Shown in pieces: positions 50,881 to 63,089 of a DNA stretch of 64,000 nucleotides (positions within the stretch are counted from its first letter, which is position 1; every line of letters starts with the position of its first letter). This DNA comes from Gordionus sp. m RMFG-2023 (taxonomy: Eukaryota > Nematomorpha > Gordioida > Chordodea > Parachordodidae). The translations under genes were made by a program, and so were the position numbers. The notes beneath the pieces are model-generated. The model was not told where the DNA came from, did not search any database, and saw only the letters and a program-made list of their open reading frames with translations. The DNA is taken from assembly GCF_954871325.1 (NCBI RefSeq), contig NC_088775.1, forward strand, positions 62,163,561-62,227,560, read 5' to 3'.

Positions 50881-53800
50881 CAGGGCCGTAGCCAGGAATT
50901 TTCACTTAGGGGGGCCAAGTGCTTACTTGGGGGGGGGGCACTATTTTTTTAAAATCAAACAAATAATTAGGCATTCATAGAAATTTTTTTCTATTTTTAT
51001 TAAAAATTTAATAACAAAATAATACTATAATATGAATATACAAAACAAAATAATACTATAATATGCATATACAAAACAAAATATACGGCGATTTTTATTT
51101 TTAAATTTAATATAAATGAACTAAAGATAAATTCTGCGTTATTCTTTTTTCATACGCCATTAATACTAAATTTTGTTTACGTTTATTCTTCATAGACTCT
51201 CTACTGCTCGATAAAACTCTCTTTAATGTAGAGAACGAGGCCTCACAAGAAGCCGTTGATGTCCCAATGATTATCGCTGCTGAGTAGCATTTATATAATT
51301 CTTTAAATGCATGATTATTTTTTTTTATACATAATATGTAAGATATTTTCAAAATTATAATTTTCTTTAGCTTCCGAAGCTAGCAATCCTTTTGCTATCT
51401 TCATTTCATGATGCAGTGTTTCCATATTTAAATTTAACAGGGATTTTAATGGAGCCATTTTATCTGATAAAAAATAATCAGGGTCAAGGGGGGACAATGT
51501 ATTAAAAGATGAAAAAAGATTAAAATCATCTGCTGTAAATCGGTCTAAAAAACGATCCACAAAGTTATCTATAATTTCATAATATATCCTTTTTAAAGAA
51601 CTCCAATTGGAGTCTTTTTCACAATCGAATTCTAGTTTGCTATCAACTAAAAAAATTGGAAATTTTTAGGCGTTTAACGTACCCGTGATGATTTTTGGGG
51701 AGTAAGATTAAATTTTGATAAAAGTTTTTCAGCCTTAATCACAATCAAAGCTAAAGAATTATCACTTCTTTTATTTTTTAATATATTGATAGTAGAATCA
51801 ATATAATCTTTAGCATCCACTAGATTAGTACCTACTGATTGTAGAAACTTATTTAGTGGATCTATTGTAATTAATATCTCATAAATTATGAAATATAATG
51901 TAATTTATATTAATACATTGAGATAAAAGACCAGAGGCTTCGACTGAATCATGAATTGAAACCTCTGAATTAAGTAAAATAATACTTCACCAATAGCCTC
52001 AAAATTCTCATAAATAATGCGAGATGTTTCCAAATGACCAGTCCACCTCTGGTCTATAAGTCTCTTAAGGGTGTGGCCTGTATATTTACAGGATACATTA
52101 AAACGCCTGAAAAAATTATACAATGTATTTGATAAATTAAAAAAATTAGAAATAATAACAATATTATTATACCAATTTTGAACCACAAGATGCAACTTGT
52201 GGTTGTAGCAATGTATAAAAGGAACATTTTTATTAATTTTTTTTTGAAGAAGTGTTTGCACTCCTCCATTTCGGCCAGACATAACGTTGCACCATCATAT
52301 GCCTGGCTTATTATATTAGCTGAATTAATATTTAGATCATTAAGTTGCTTAAAATGCAATCTGTAATGCTTTCAGCAGAAAGACACTCTAAATTAATGAT
52401 TCCTATTAAATTTTCTTGGATTTCTCCAGAAAAAAATATAGCGAATTATTATGCTCAGGTTTTCACAACCTGAAGCATCTTTTGTTTCATCAACCTTAAA
52501 ACAAAAAAAATGCATCTTGCTTTTATTATGTCTGAAAAAATATGTTCAAGCACCATATCTGCTATAATGGATATTACTTCGTTTTGAATCTGTGGTGATG
52601 TATACTGGGCATTTTGGGGTATAAATTTCATAATTTTATTTAATTCAGGGTCTTTTTGGATGGTGTAGGAAAACATTGTTATAAATAGCCCAGAAGAATA
52701 AATTATGTTTCTTTTGCAGCATCCGTAATATTTGTTGAACCATTCCCACGGAAAGGTAGCTCTTGTATGCTAAGAAATAGCATCAAATCAAATATTGATT
52801 TAATATAATATTGATTACGATTAATTTGATCACCTCCCAACATTTTAGTTATTTCTGTACCTTTGTTTATATTTTGATTTTTATCATGCCATATTGTAAT
52901 TGAATTTAAATGAGCTTTTGAGCTCTCGTGTTTTAGCAGTCCCTTCTTGGCAGCTAATGCATTTTTCCAATTTCTGAATCCCGTTTGTCCAAATTCATCA
53001 CTTGGATTACACAAGTATTTCCTAAATGGAAAACAAAAGGCAGCGTCAGCTTCTACACTATACTCTAACCAGTCTCGGCCTCTATACCATGATTTTTGAA
53101 ATGATCTTTGCCTTCCATGGATATCTTTTTTCGCGTAATTGTTTAATTTGATTTGATTTGGTTTATTCTGGCCAAGGCCACTTGGGATTTGAATTGAACT
53201 ATTAGAGGACTTTTTTGACACTAAAAATATTATAATTAATAAATTGTAATGAGGGAAAGGGTCATAAATAATAATGGTCATCAGAATGGGCGAAGGAAGG
53301 GCATGCTGAAAATGAACAAACACAAAATTTATCTTGTATTTAAGATACAAGTATTTGCTATACTGTAGTGCCCAACCCTGATGAAGATTATCAGTAAAGT
53401 TGATCAGTAAAATTATAGATATTCAGTATTAAAAACTAGAAAAAGGTCATAAATATTATATCTTTAAAGATTAACAAAAAAATATAATATTTTTATATTT
53501 ATAAATCAATTACTAGTTGCCTCTTGACAATGAGAGACTGAGCTGCTAGATGAAGATGATTGAGTCTCTTCTTCGTCTTTATTTGTTTTAAAATCAAAAT
53601 GTAATAATGAAACACCATAATCTCCTACTCCTATTGATATTGTGAAAAATATATAAATAGAAAAATTTGGGTTAAATTTTAAACTATTTACCATCTTCCT
53701 CCTCCTGAGTGTAGTGAGGATCATTTTCTAGATTATTAGCTTCATTCATATCGTGAAATATGAGTGAATATATTTATTTTAATAATTAAAATTATTATAC

Positions 53801-54210
53801 AAAAATGATAATATTAATAATGAATGTCTGTCTCTTATCTTATATAAAACAAATATATATGAAATAATAATATATAGGTATTGCCCTATATCAATATCAT
53901 ATAAGTCATTAAATAATAATATAAATTTATACTAACTATGAGAAGAATCAGTTTCTGAAATTTCTGATGTAGTATTAAAAGTAGTTTGTAAAGGTGATGT
54001 TGCTTGACATTTGTTTAACTTTAACTTAAAATAAAAGTTAATAACTGATTGTTTCTTCGTAATTTTAAAATAAACGCTGTCCTATAGAGAATGTTATACA
54101 CAACAAAAACAAATGAAAAAAATGAATGAATGATAATTTAATATTGGGTAAAAATAAAAATAAAACAGGATAGAAAAAAATTTAGAAACTAGACATGTTT
54201 GTAGAATAAA
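50881..54210 (-). mobile_element. inner hAT transposon inserted in the outer one
   Basis: Its 3' end CAGGGCCGTAGCCAGGAATT starts at 50881, directly after TTGAATAT of the outer copy. Coding runs on the minus strand from about 54060 to 51107. 54100-54200 matches the inverse of the outer copy's 5' non-coding part at 49975-50115, so both belong to one subfamily. I could not find its other terminus between 54.2 and 55.3 kb. That end is probably lost or displaced together with the LINE fragment there. Confidence 0.82.
51107..54060 (-). pseudogene. hAT transposase with introns (TTF zinc finger, DUF4371-like, hATC)
   Basis: Small 5' exons can be joined, all in phase 1: a start region ending about 53945 (VINFYFKLKLNK), then 53739..53692 (NNLENDPHYTQEEEDG), 53630..53514 (an acidic serine run ending HCQEAT) and a large exon from 53220. 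The large exon opens with a TTF-type finger (SFQKSWYRGRDWLEYS, AAFCFPFRKYLC, GFRNWKNALAAKKGLLKHES). QKDPELNKIMKFIPQ, HCYNHKLHLVVQNW and LIDQRWTGHLETSR come next. The C-terminal hATC block is SCEASFSTLKRVLSSSR. Frame breaks occur near 52700, 52290, 51900 and 51330. In active relatives this protein cuts and rejoins the transposon ends. Confidence 0.82.
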
Positions 54211-54649
54211 TATTCAAAATTTATTTTAAAAATTTTATTTTTATCAACGTATTTTTATAACATAACATATTGATAAATTTACATAATATATTAATAAATT
54301 TACATAATAAAATATTATTAACTACACTTGAAAAAAATTATGATATCAATCTCTAAATAAAATGGAAGTATAGGAAGAAAATTGGAAGAAAAACGCGAAC
54401 ATTAAATAAATGATTCCACAAAAAAAAGTTGATAAAATTTTAAAAAATTTATATAAAAAATAGAATGTATTATTTAATATAAAGAATGTATTAATTTAAA
54501 AAAATATATAATAATTAATATTTGTATATATATTTATATACATATATATATTTATATACATATAAAAAAAAACATTTAAAAAAAATAAATAAATATAGTA
54601 TTGGAGGATATGTTTGTGACGGTGTTAAAAAAAATAAATATTGAGGTTA

Positions 54650-55205
54650 GGAAGGATAATCTTGCGGGAAGAGACTGCCTATGAATCTAATATAATTAGC
54701 CTTGTGTATTGCGATGGCGAGCCTTTGCCTTAAGAAGAAGCCCTCGCGGGGTTCACCGGTTAGTTGACGAATGTGGGAGCCGAGTTCCTTGAAAAAGGAT
54801 AAGGCATATTTCCCAAAAGTTGTAAGGGTAGTGGAAATAATGGGGATGAAAATATATTCTTGAGAGATTTCGGAATATTTCGCTATTTTGAGTGTCTCCT
54901 TTTTTTCGAGTATATTGACTGTTTGATTTGATGGAGCGAGTGGATCAATGCAAGAGTAGTCCCAGACCAGGAATTGACCGCGCTTCCAAGGAATTTGCGA
55001 AATACCGTCAGGCCGTTTCCCATCAGATCTGAAAAGACCGGATGGTTCAAGTGGAGGGGATTTGAGCAGATCTAAGAGCTCTAAGAATGATCGAATTGCA
55101 TATGTCTTACAATTCGACCTTTACATGAGCGACAATGAAGACTATGTCTTCCGTTGCCCAAAACTGCGAAGCCGCAACCTGAACATATGTGGGGTTGGGT
55201 AATAA
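54650..55205 (-). mobile_element. LINE fragment, CCHC and endonuclease end
   Basis: The minus strand reads CSGCGFAVLGNGRHSLHC (same C-x2-C-x9-H-x3-C) and RIVRHMQFDHS. After one frame shift near 55085 it reads SDGKRPDGISQIPWKRGQFL, VWDYSCIDPLAPSN, FFKELGSHIRQLTG and LRQRLAIAIHK. It is a shorter relative of the 28-30.4 kb LINE, covering only the last 180 or so residues. It is bracketed by two similar blocks (AGACATGTTT...ATATTCAAAATTTA at 54187 and 55234) that could be a long target duplication or part of the host hAT. Confidence 0.85.
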
Positions 55206-56096
55206 GGTAATTTATAAAAATAATCAATTCTAAATAGACATGTTTTTTGAATATTTTTGAATAAATATTCAAAATTTATATTAAAAATATAAAATAATCA
55301 ATTCTAAAAAAAATTTCAAATTACGTTATATCATTATAATTTATGAGATATAATAACAATAGATCCACTAAATAAGCATCTACAGTCAATAGGTACTAAT
55401 CTAGTGGATGCTAAAAATTGTATTAATTATACTATTAATATATTAAAAAATAAAAGAAGCGATAATTCTTTTGATTTGATTAGATTAAGACTGAAAACTT
55501 TTGGCAAAATTTAATCTCACTCCCCAAAAATCATCAAGGGTACGTAAAACGTCTATAAATTTACAAGATTTAGTCGAGACTAAATTACAATTTGAATGTG
55601 AAAAAGACTCCAATTGGAGTTCTTTAAAAAGGAATTATGAAATTATTGATTACTTTGTGTTGATCGTTTTTTTAGATAGATTTATACAAGATGACTATAA
55701 TCTTCTATCATGTTTTAATACATTATCCCCCTTTGACCCTGATTATTTTATATCAGATAAAATGGCCCGATTAGAATAATTATTAAACTTAAATATGGAA
55801 ACGTTATATTATAAAATAAAAATAGCTAAAGATTATTAGCTGCAGAAGTTAAAAAAAAACACATAATTTGAAAATATCCTAAATATTATGTATAAAAAAA
55901 TATCATCATGCAATTTAAAGAATTGTATATATAGTATTATTTTGTATTCATATTACATTTATAAATTTTTAATAAAGATAGCAAAATTATTTTATAAATG
56001 CTTAATTAATTGTTTTATTTTTAAAAAATAGTGACCACCTCAAGTATGCAGCTGGCCCCCTAGTTGAAAATTTCTGGCTACGGCCCTGTCTCTAAA

Positions 56097-56828
56097 ACTT
56101 TTCACATTTGAAACACCTTGGGGTTAGCAACTGAGACTATATGAGAAAGTAGACTTAAAAATTACTGCCCTATAAATAATTTAAATTATGGTAAAAAAGG
56201 AAAGGTGGAAATTACTATTACCAATTTGAATAGACAAATGAAATATTTGTGGTTCGATGTAATGATAGCTCATGATTACAATTGCTCAACATTATTCTCT
56301 CACTCAAATATAAAAATACACAACTAATTTCATAAATTCATATATGTATGGGTAACTTTGATCTGTGCAATAACATAGTGCCAACAATAAATATATGAGG
56401 TAAAAAATGGTGTAGATCTATTTTTAGAAATTCTATTGATGTAGCAATAAAAAATTCTTAGAGGTTGTGGAATTGTGAGTGAATCCTGATGATAAAAAAT
56501 TGTTACCTACATTTCGGCGATAACACTTTTAAAATCTCTCTTAATAAACGAAAGAGGGGATAAAGTAGAAGCCCTTCCCTATCTAGGCAATTTTCTTTAC
56601 TAATTGAAACAATTGAAAATTTTTATATATTTAACTAAAATTATTATCTACATTCCGACGGGAAATAACTACGACACTTTCAAAAACTCTTCTAAAAAAT
56701 GAAAAGATGGTTAAAAGTAGAACCCCCTCTCCCAGTCAATCTTCTTTACTAATTGAAACAACTGAATATTTTTATTTATTTAACAACGATTAGATAACAA
56801 TAGACGACGGTGTAAATTTATAAAATAA
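56097..56828. other. AT-rich DNA, no gene recognised
   Basis: Two loosely similar blocks (TTTCTTTACTAATTGAAACAA near 56592 and 56750, each after a purine-rich line) form an imperfect direct repeat of about 150 bp. Confidence 0.5.
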
Positions 56829-57052
56829 ACAGTGTTGTGATGATTTAATGAAACATATTGACGATTAAATTAAAACCCATCAATATAAAATTATAATCTT
56901 TGCAAAAATAATTAAAATAACAAAAGGAATAATAAAAGAAATTTCAATAATGCTTTGTCTATATTTTAATTATTTTTGTAAAGATTATAATTTTATATGG
57001 ATAGGTTTTAATTTAATCGCCAATATGTTTCATTAAATCATCACAACACTGT
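56829..57052. mobile_element. MITE with about 90-bp inverted arms
   Basis: ACAGTGTTGTGATGATTTAA at the left returns inverted at the right. The arms stay near-identical over about 90 bp (one or two changes per 30 bp), leaving a loop of about 45 bp. About 224 bp, no ORF. The high arm identity suggests recent spread or conversion. Confidence 0.88.
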
Positions 57053-59140
57053 ACATATGCAAATGTGCTAATACATATTGATTATGTTAAAATATTTATA
57101 AAATATAAAAAAATTACAATATTATATCTAATAAATGTTAAATATATTGATAAATTTTAAAATTTAACATAGTATTTCGATTTGTTTTTTGATAATATAA
57201 TATTATCTTATTTTTATACTTCCCATGGTCAATGTTGCAGATATGCTATGGTTCATATTTCCAATTTAGGATTCTTTTTTATAAGTTTCTTAGTTGACTA
57301 AAATAATTAAATAAGAAAAAATCAAGAATTTTTATCGGCAGGAAAAAATCTGACCATAAATACGGTCTTGCCTTTTTATGAAAATTTTACATATTGTCTA
57401 ATATTAATAAAAATTAGTCTCATTTGTTTAGTTATATATTTTGAGTAAAAAGTAACTAAATATTAGTACTTTAGAAAAAAGCTAGTGCTCACTATGCCAA
57501 ACTTTAACACCGATAGGATAGCCCAAGGCCGATAACAAGGTTTTACTCTTCTGAGATAAAATTTTTATTTTTCAACCAAATTTAATAATTGAATATAATA
57601 ACATAAATATTTAGCCAGAATATCGAGCTTCTTACTTCACATATAGTGTGAGCGCTGTATAAGACTAAGTAGAGGTTAATTTTTTTACCATCAAGTCCCA
57701 TGTCCGGAATCGATGGCAAGACATAAGGGGTAAAATGGTAAACAAACTATGAAAAACATTCATCTTGGTTTTATTGCATAAATTAGACAATTTGTAGGTA
57801 GGAATTTTGTTTTTTTTAATAAAATTTATCTTTATTAAATTTATAATATTAATTTTAAAAAATTTAAACACTATGGGCGGATATAAAAGGAGCCATTATT
57901 GGCACAATTCGAGTTAAATCATTTCATCTTCCTTTTTTGAAACCCTTTATGTTTGCCAATTTCCTCCTTGCTTCTAACCCCGGGTACAGTTATCAACTTT
58001 AATAGCATTACCTTAATGAATTTCTTGTAATAGTTAAAAACATGGAAACACTTCGTTAGGTGATTATATAGTAAATTTTTATAATATTTAGACAATTTGT
58101 AGTTCAAATCATATAAATCAAAATTATAATTTTAGGGGAGAATAAAAAACTGTTTTTTGTCAATAACTGCTTTCTCCCAATTTAAAAATTAACTTTAGAT
58201 AATAGCCAGAAAGAGAGATATTTTGATAATATTTTGGATGTCTAGCTCAATATAGGCGTTTTCATTTTCGCCCCGCTTTCCATTTGTTTCCAGGTTATTT
58301 CCTATATGTTTAGGAATATGAATTGATGCCCACTTTAAAAAGGTACCAAAGGAAACCATTTAATTTTATATAATTGTCAGAGCAGTAGCAATAACTCAGT
58401 CTCAGGTCCTTTTCCAAACTTTATATAAATTAGGCGTATTTCAAAAGCTATAAAAACTATCATTGTGACTATCTTATGCTCAATTTAAATGCTAATTATA
58501 ATTATTTAACCTTTGTTGGATTAATTAATTATAAATTTTAATTATAATTATTTTCCATTGCTGAAGACAAAATCATGTTAAGATAAATCGAAGGCTATAC
58601 TATATATTTTTAAGTATTTTATTCTGGGGATTTTTTAATTCCCTTAGAAAAATCTTGAATCATGAGCATGTCCTATAAGAAATCATATATCATTATTAAC
58701 GTTCTCATTCCAATGGTATTTATAAATTGTTTCACTTTCATCTTCTTCGGTATAATATAAATATTCATAATTGCAAAAAATAAATAAAATTTATGAATAA
58801 TATTTATTTATTTATGTTGTTTGACACCCAACTCAATACTTGTGGACAGCACTTTTTGATAAAAGTTTTAATTGATTAATAAGTTAAAATTTACCCTTTA
58901 TTATTTTTTAATTACAGTGAAACGAGTATCATTATAAATAAAATTTTATTTTAATTGAATACACATTGATAATGGACAGCAATTAATTAAGATTAAACGT
59001 AGTGTTTAAATGTTAATCCTTTGACGCCCAACTTTTTAATAACTATAAAATAAAATTTCTATAATAAATTATTCATTTATACACATTCCCAGAAAATTTT
59101 TCAACTTTTATTTTTAATTATACATGTAAAAATGATGATG
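57053..59140. other. AT-rich DNA, no gene supported
   Basis: Two minus-strand open frames (57665..57871 and 57919..58107) contain better-than-random text such as LITVPGVRSKEEIGKHKGF. They have no recognised family and no convincing splice sites. Confidence 0.4.
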
Positions 59141-59150
59141 CAATTTGACA

Positions 59151-59365
59151 GGTAAGCGGAAAATAATTCCCTAGAAAAAAATCCCCAATAATAATTCTTA
59201 AAATAATTCCCCGAAATTGATTTTCTCAAAATTTTTAAATATTTTATTTGAGGATTTTTATTACGTGGATATTATAGGGAATTATTTCTCCTATTTTATT
59301 AATTTTGTAATTTTTAATATCTTAAAAAAGGGGGATTTTTTTCCAGGGAATTATTTTCCTAGATT
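59151..59365. mobile_element. MITE with 10-bp flanking duplication
   Basis: The ends are inverted: GGAAAATAATTCCCTAGAAA at the left and, inverted, at the right. They extend into AAAAATCCCC on both sides. CAATTTGACA flanks the element at 59141-59150 and 59366-59375, a 10-bp target duplication. No ORF. Confidence 0.75.
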
Positions 59366-59784
59366 CAATTTGACATCATCAGCCATAGTGTAATAAAAAA
59401 AAATATAAATGTCTCTTTATTATGAAAATCACGAGAACAATTTATATATTGATTAAAACATAAATATATATTACATTGTGTTTTGGAGTATGAATTTATG
59501 CATAACTTGCACCTTTGTCTTGTTTCGCAGGCATCCGGTCAATGACCTATGTCGTCATATCTGATATCAGGTATAGGGGTTAATGATGCTTGGTAAATTT
59601 ATTTATTTTTCTTCACAATTAATTGCTCAGAATTAAAAAAATTACTTATTATTAAGGATTAACAAATAAAAACTAACTTAAGGTACCATCTATCAAATTT
59701 GAATTTTGTTCATTTTTCATTTGGATAGGCACTACCAAATATATTTATAATATATATTTGAAAAATCGTGATTTTTGGAAAGCC

Positions 59785-60035
59785 TCTATGGCCTAGTAGG
59801 CAAGAGCTTGGTTTATCCCATGGTCGACTCTTAGTTCTGATTATGTAATATTTCAAATTTTTATGTTAATTTCTGTGGCAGACACCTGAGATTCTGATTG
59901 AGAAGTGTCATTCTAAAAATTATGAACACGAATCCCGGGAATGATCATGTTTTTTTTCTTATTCTAACTTGGTGGTTCCATCCTTGGGGGGGGGATAATA
60001 TATAGGAGGCCGGACTCGACCACGTGATTCCGTAT
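59785..60035 (+). other. tRNA-derived SINE candidate
   Basis: GCCTCTATGGCCTAGTAGGC at about 59790 matches a tRNA 5' end with an A box (TGGCCTAGTAGG). ACACGAATCCCGGG at about 59928 is a weak B box at too great a distance for a tRNA. It may be a SINE head with an inserted or diverged middle. Confidence 0.3.
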
Positions 60036-60229
60036 TAATATATTAAATAATAAGGATCTTATTACATTTTAATAAATTTTGGTCGGTATTTAGCAAATTA
60101 GGTTGGTATTTAGAATATTTCCATACATTCACTTGGTAGTAAGCATCATTAACCAGATATAGGCGCCATTATAGAAGAAATTTTTTTAAATTTATGTTCA
60201 ATGGTCTCCCTGCTTCTTTTAATATTTTT

Positions 60230-61115
60230 CCCTGCGGATCACAATATGTGTTTAAAATTGAATAAGTTTCATATATTTATTCTCTTTTTCATGGTATATT
60301 TGCGGCCTATACATAAGCCATGAATTTACCACACACATAACAATGAGATGAAACATGATTCTCAAGTAGAACCTTTTTCCTTTAATATCTACTCGATAGT
60401 ACTCAACTAAAATATCATGTAAATTGACTCCTCCCACACCTACAATATATTTTTAATATATTTGATCTTGGCACTTCAATATATTTTTTTCTACTAAAAG
60501 AGACCATTTTTTTTACATTTATTAGAGGATGAACACTGACAAAAGATGGGATTACGTGCATAAACTTATTGTCATACCATTTGATAATTATTATGTTTTC
60601 TTTTTTTTATCAACTTCACATACATAGCCCGCGACCTTCTTTTTTAAGTCTTATCGCATTTTAGCTTGCACTTTCATTCCAATTACCTCTAATAGTCCCT
60701 ACCATAAATATACCTATTTCTTTTAATTTTTTAGCCAATGCTATTGAAGGAAATTGGTTATCGCAAGAGTTTATGATTTTAAAATCTCGAGATATTTTTA
60801 GCCAATTGAAGAGCTAAATTACCACTTAACCCTAATTCTGATGATGTTGGATTAGTTAAATTTCACGCATAAATCTCATATATATTACTGGAGGATCTGG
60901 TTAAAGCAAAATCTTTGATACCCCATTTATGAGACTTCGATTTTATATATTGTTTTAAAGGACTCCACCCTTTGAACGGGATGATTAATTCATCAACACA
61001 TATTTTCTGGTAGAAGTTGGAGTTGATGAAGTGAAAAGAATCATCGGAAAGAGTGTACAAAATATCTATTTCAATGTCAGATTCATCGATGTAGTCATTC
61101 CGAAATGTCTCCCTC
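60230..61115 (-). mobile_element. piggyBac transposon remnant
   Basis: The minus strand from about 61110 reads RNDYIDESDIEIDILYTLS and DDSFHFINSNFYQKICVDEL. IIPFKGWSPLKQYIKSKSHK and WGIKDFAL then give the VDE..IPFKGR..LKQYI..KP.KWG.K block of piggyBac transposases, with the first catalytic Asp. Further on, NCDNQFPSIALAKKLKEIGI-like text and, at 60437..60252, VNLHDILVEYYRVDIKGKRF (typical GVD..D.....Y...R) follow. The blocks are separated by many stops and shifts. The ends with TTAA were not located. Confidence 0.75.
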
Positions 61116-61139
61116 GACTAGTATTAAATTATATAGAAT

Positions 61140-62220
61140 CATTTTTAATAATATAATAAATGTAAAATTATAATATGAGTCAGAGGACATAGGTCTTATG
61201 AATGTCCAATTGAAAATTGGTTAAGTTTGATAGGATTTAGAAATACATTTTATGGCAAAATATAACTATAAAAAAACCACTATAAATATAAAATAAAAAA
61301 ATGTTTAATAAAGATATTCTAAAATCCCATTGACTAATTTTGGCATCATACACTTTAAGTTGATATAAAAATAGCATAGTCATATTTAATAAAATAATTA
61401 ATCATAATATTGTGCTCTTCCATTTTAATGAATATTATGAGTTAATAATTTTAATAAAATACGAAAGTATCTTTATTATATTTATAATATATGATGTTAA
61501 ATTAAATCTATAGGCTTTATAAATCTAAGATATATAATTATATTATATGATGTCAAAATAAATCGTGAGACGTTAAAGAAATATGTTGTGTAGATATATA
61601 ATTTGTGAAGAAAAATGAAAATTTTTTTTTGATCTTCTCTGAGAATGCTCAAATAAGATTTTTGATTAAATTTTGTCTAAAATTCTAATTCTTTTTTTGT
61701 AAAAAGTCTTGAAATTTTTTTTAGAATTTCTTAAATATATCTATGTATCCATTTATTTCCATAAAAATATGATAATACTATAAACTTTTATAATAATTTC
61801 GATAAAAAAACTAATAAATATATTAAAATTGATCAAATCATTCCATTGTTCCTCGAACTCGCTGATGGTACCTTTTTAGAACATAAATAAGTTAAATATT
61901 ATAATCATCAAACTCAACGCTACACCCTAAAAATTTCATAATTTAGTAAGCATAAAAAAATATTCGATTTAAATTATGATCAAAATATTTATGATAATAT
62001 AAAATTATTATTTATTCATATTATTTGTTATTATCATGCAAATATAATGATGAATCCAAATTTTTTGTGTTCACAAAAGCGTTCCTATTTTTTTAAAAAT
62101 ACCATTTAAAAAAAATTTAAAATAACAATATTTTTTTTAAAATGTTTTTTTTTATTTGAATTACAATATTTTTAAATAAAATAATTAAGAAATATATAAT
62201 TTTTACGTTGATACATCTCA
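61140..62220. other. AT-rich DNA, no gene recognised
   Basis: Low-complexity sequence, very A/T rich, with no coding or repeat structure that I could support. Confidence 0.5.
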
Positions 62221-62229
62221 TTTTGAACC

Positions 62230-62830
62230 TTTACGCAAATAAACAAGAATATCTTTTAGTTAAATCTCTACTAAAAGTTCTCATACAACTAACATTAAAA
62301 ATTATCCTAATTTTTCTTCGTATATATTAGTTCTCAGCCTTTTTTTATAATTTACTAAATGTTCTCTCGCAATTAACTTGAATAAATGAAAATTTATTCA
62401 TGTCAAAAATAAATTTGTGTATGCACTTGTGTACATATTGTATCTCAAGAATTTCATACACGCATATTAAACAATTGTTACATTATTATCCAATTTCACA
62501 TTCTGAGTTATTATCTTATTGTAATTTTTCATTAGACTCCTCACCTGCACATACGATATCATAGTCCGTTTCATTTAATTCTGCTATTAAATCTTTGAAT
62601 TCACAGGCAAATGAACAAAATTAGTTACGTAATTTAACATTCAATATATTTGCCAATTATGTCAGTTTTTCCAAGGCCTTTACAGAAATACCTTTACTAT
62701 TATTTTCATCAAAATGCCTAGTATAATATTGCACATTCAAAATAAGCTCTCTTTTCGCAGAAAACCGTTCTGATGTTTATAATTTGATCAATTATAGGAC
62801 GAAAAACTTCGACCCTATAATTGCAACTCA
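62230..62830 (-). mobile_element. hAT transposon remnant
   Basis: The minus strand reads AKRELILNVQYYTRHFDENN and CEFKDLIAELNETDYDIVC. Near 62400 a hATC-like FIQVNCERTFSKL follows. The C/S-E..FSKL motif is the hAT dimerisation core. The copy is short, with several breaks. It is a third hAT subfamily, distinct from those at 4.7 and 50-56 kb. Confidence 0.5.
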
Positions 62831-63089
62831 AATCCAACAAGTTTTTTTTTATCTCATTAATTTTTCCGACGATAATATCCACAACAGTTATCGATAATCT
62901 GGTATTTAAAAAAAAATTTATGAAGCATATATTTTTTAATGTTTACCTATTAAATTTTATATAACAAATAAAAGTTGTTTGTTAGCCCGCCCATTGTTAA
63001 AATTTTTCAAAGGTCCGTTAGCACTTTTTAAATTATTTAGCTAGCCAGCCCAATTTGATAGAAGGGCATGGGCTAAAAACCAGATCATT

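Larger units (their letters stand above)
49791..56088 (+). mobile_element. outer hAT transposon, split by a second hAT
   Basis: The left end CAGGGTCGTAGTCGGGG and the right end TTTCTGGCTACGGCCCTG are inverted relatives. Both are flanked by the identical 8-bp target duplication TCTCTAAA (49783-49790 and 56089-56096), the size expected for hAT. The plus-strand coding parts are 50632-50875 (GSTKITDAATDENIFYSSGL and DPELNKILKFIPKNAQY, the DUF4371-like region) and 55310-55900 (KFNLTPQKSSRVRKTS, YNLLSCFNTLSPFDPDYF). Coding stops at 50880 where the inner element begins and resumes near 55310. Frame breaks remain in the resumed part, so the copy is dead. Confidence 0.88.

Noticed and set aside
55243-55250. 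TTGAATAT as the second target duplication of the inner hAT
   Set aside because: The word is common in AT-rich DNA, and neither the hAT terminus before it nor the outer hAT sequence after it is present.
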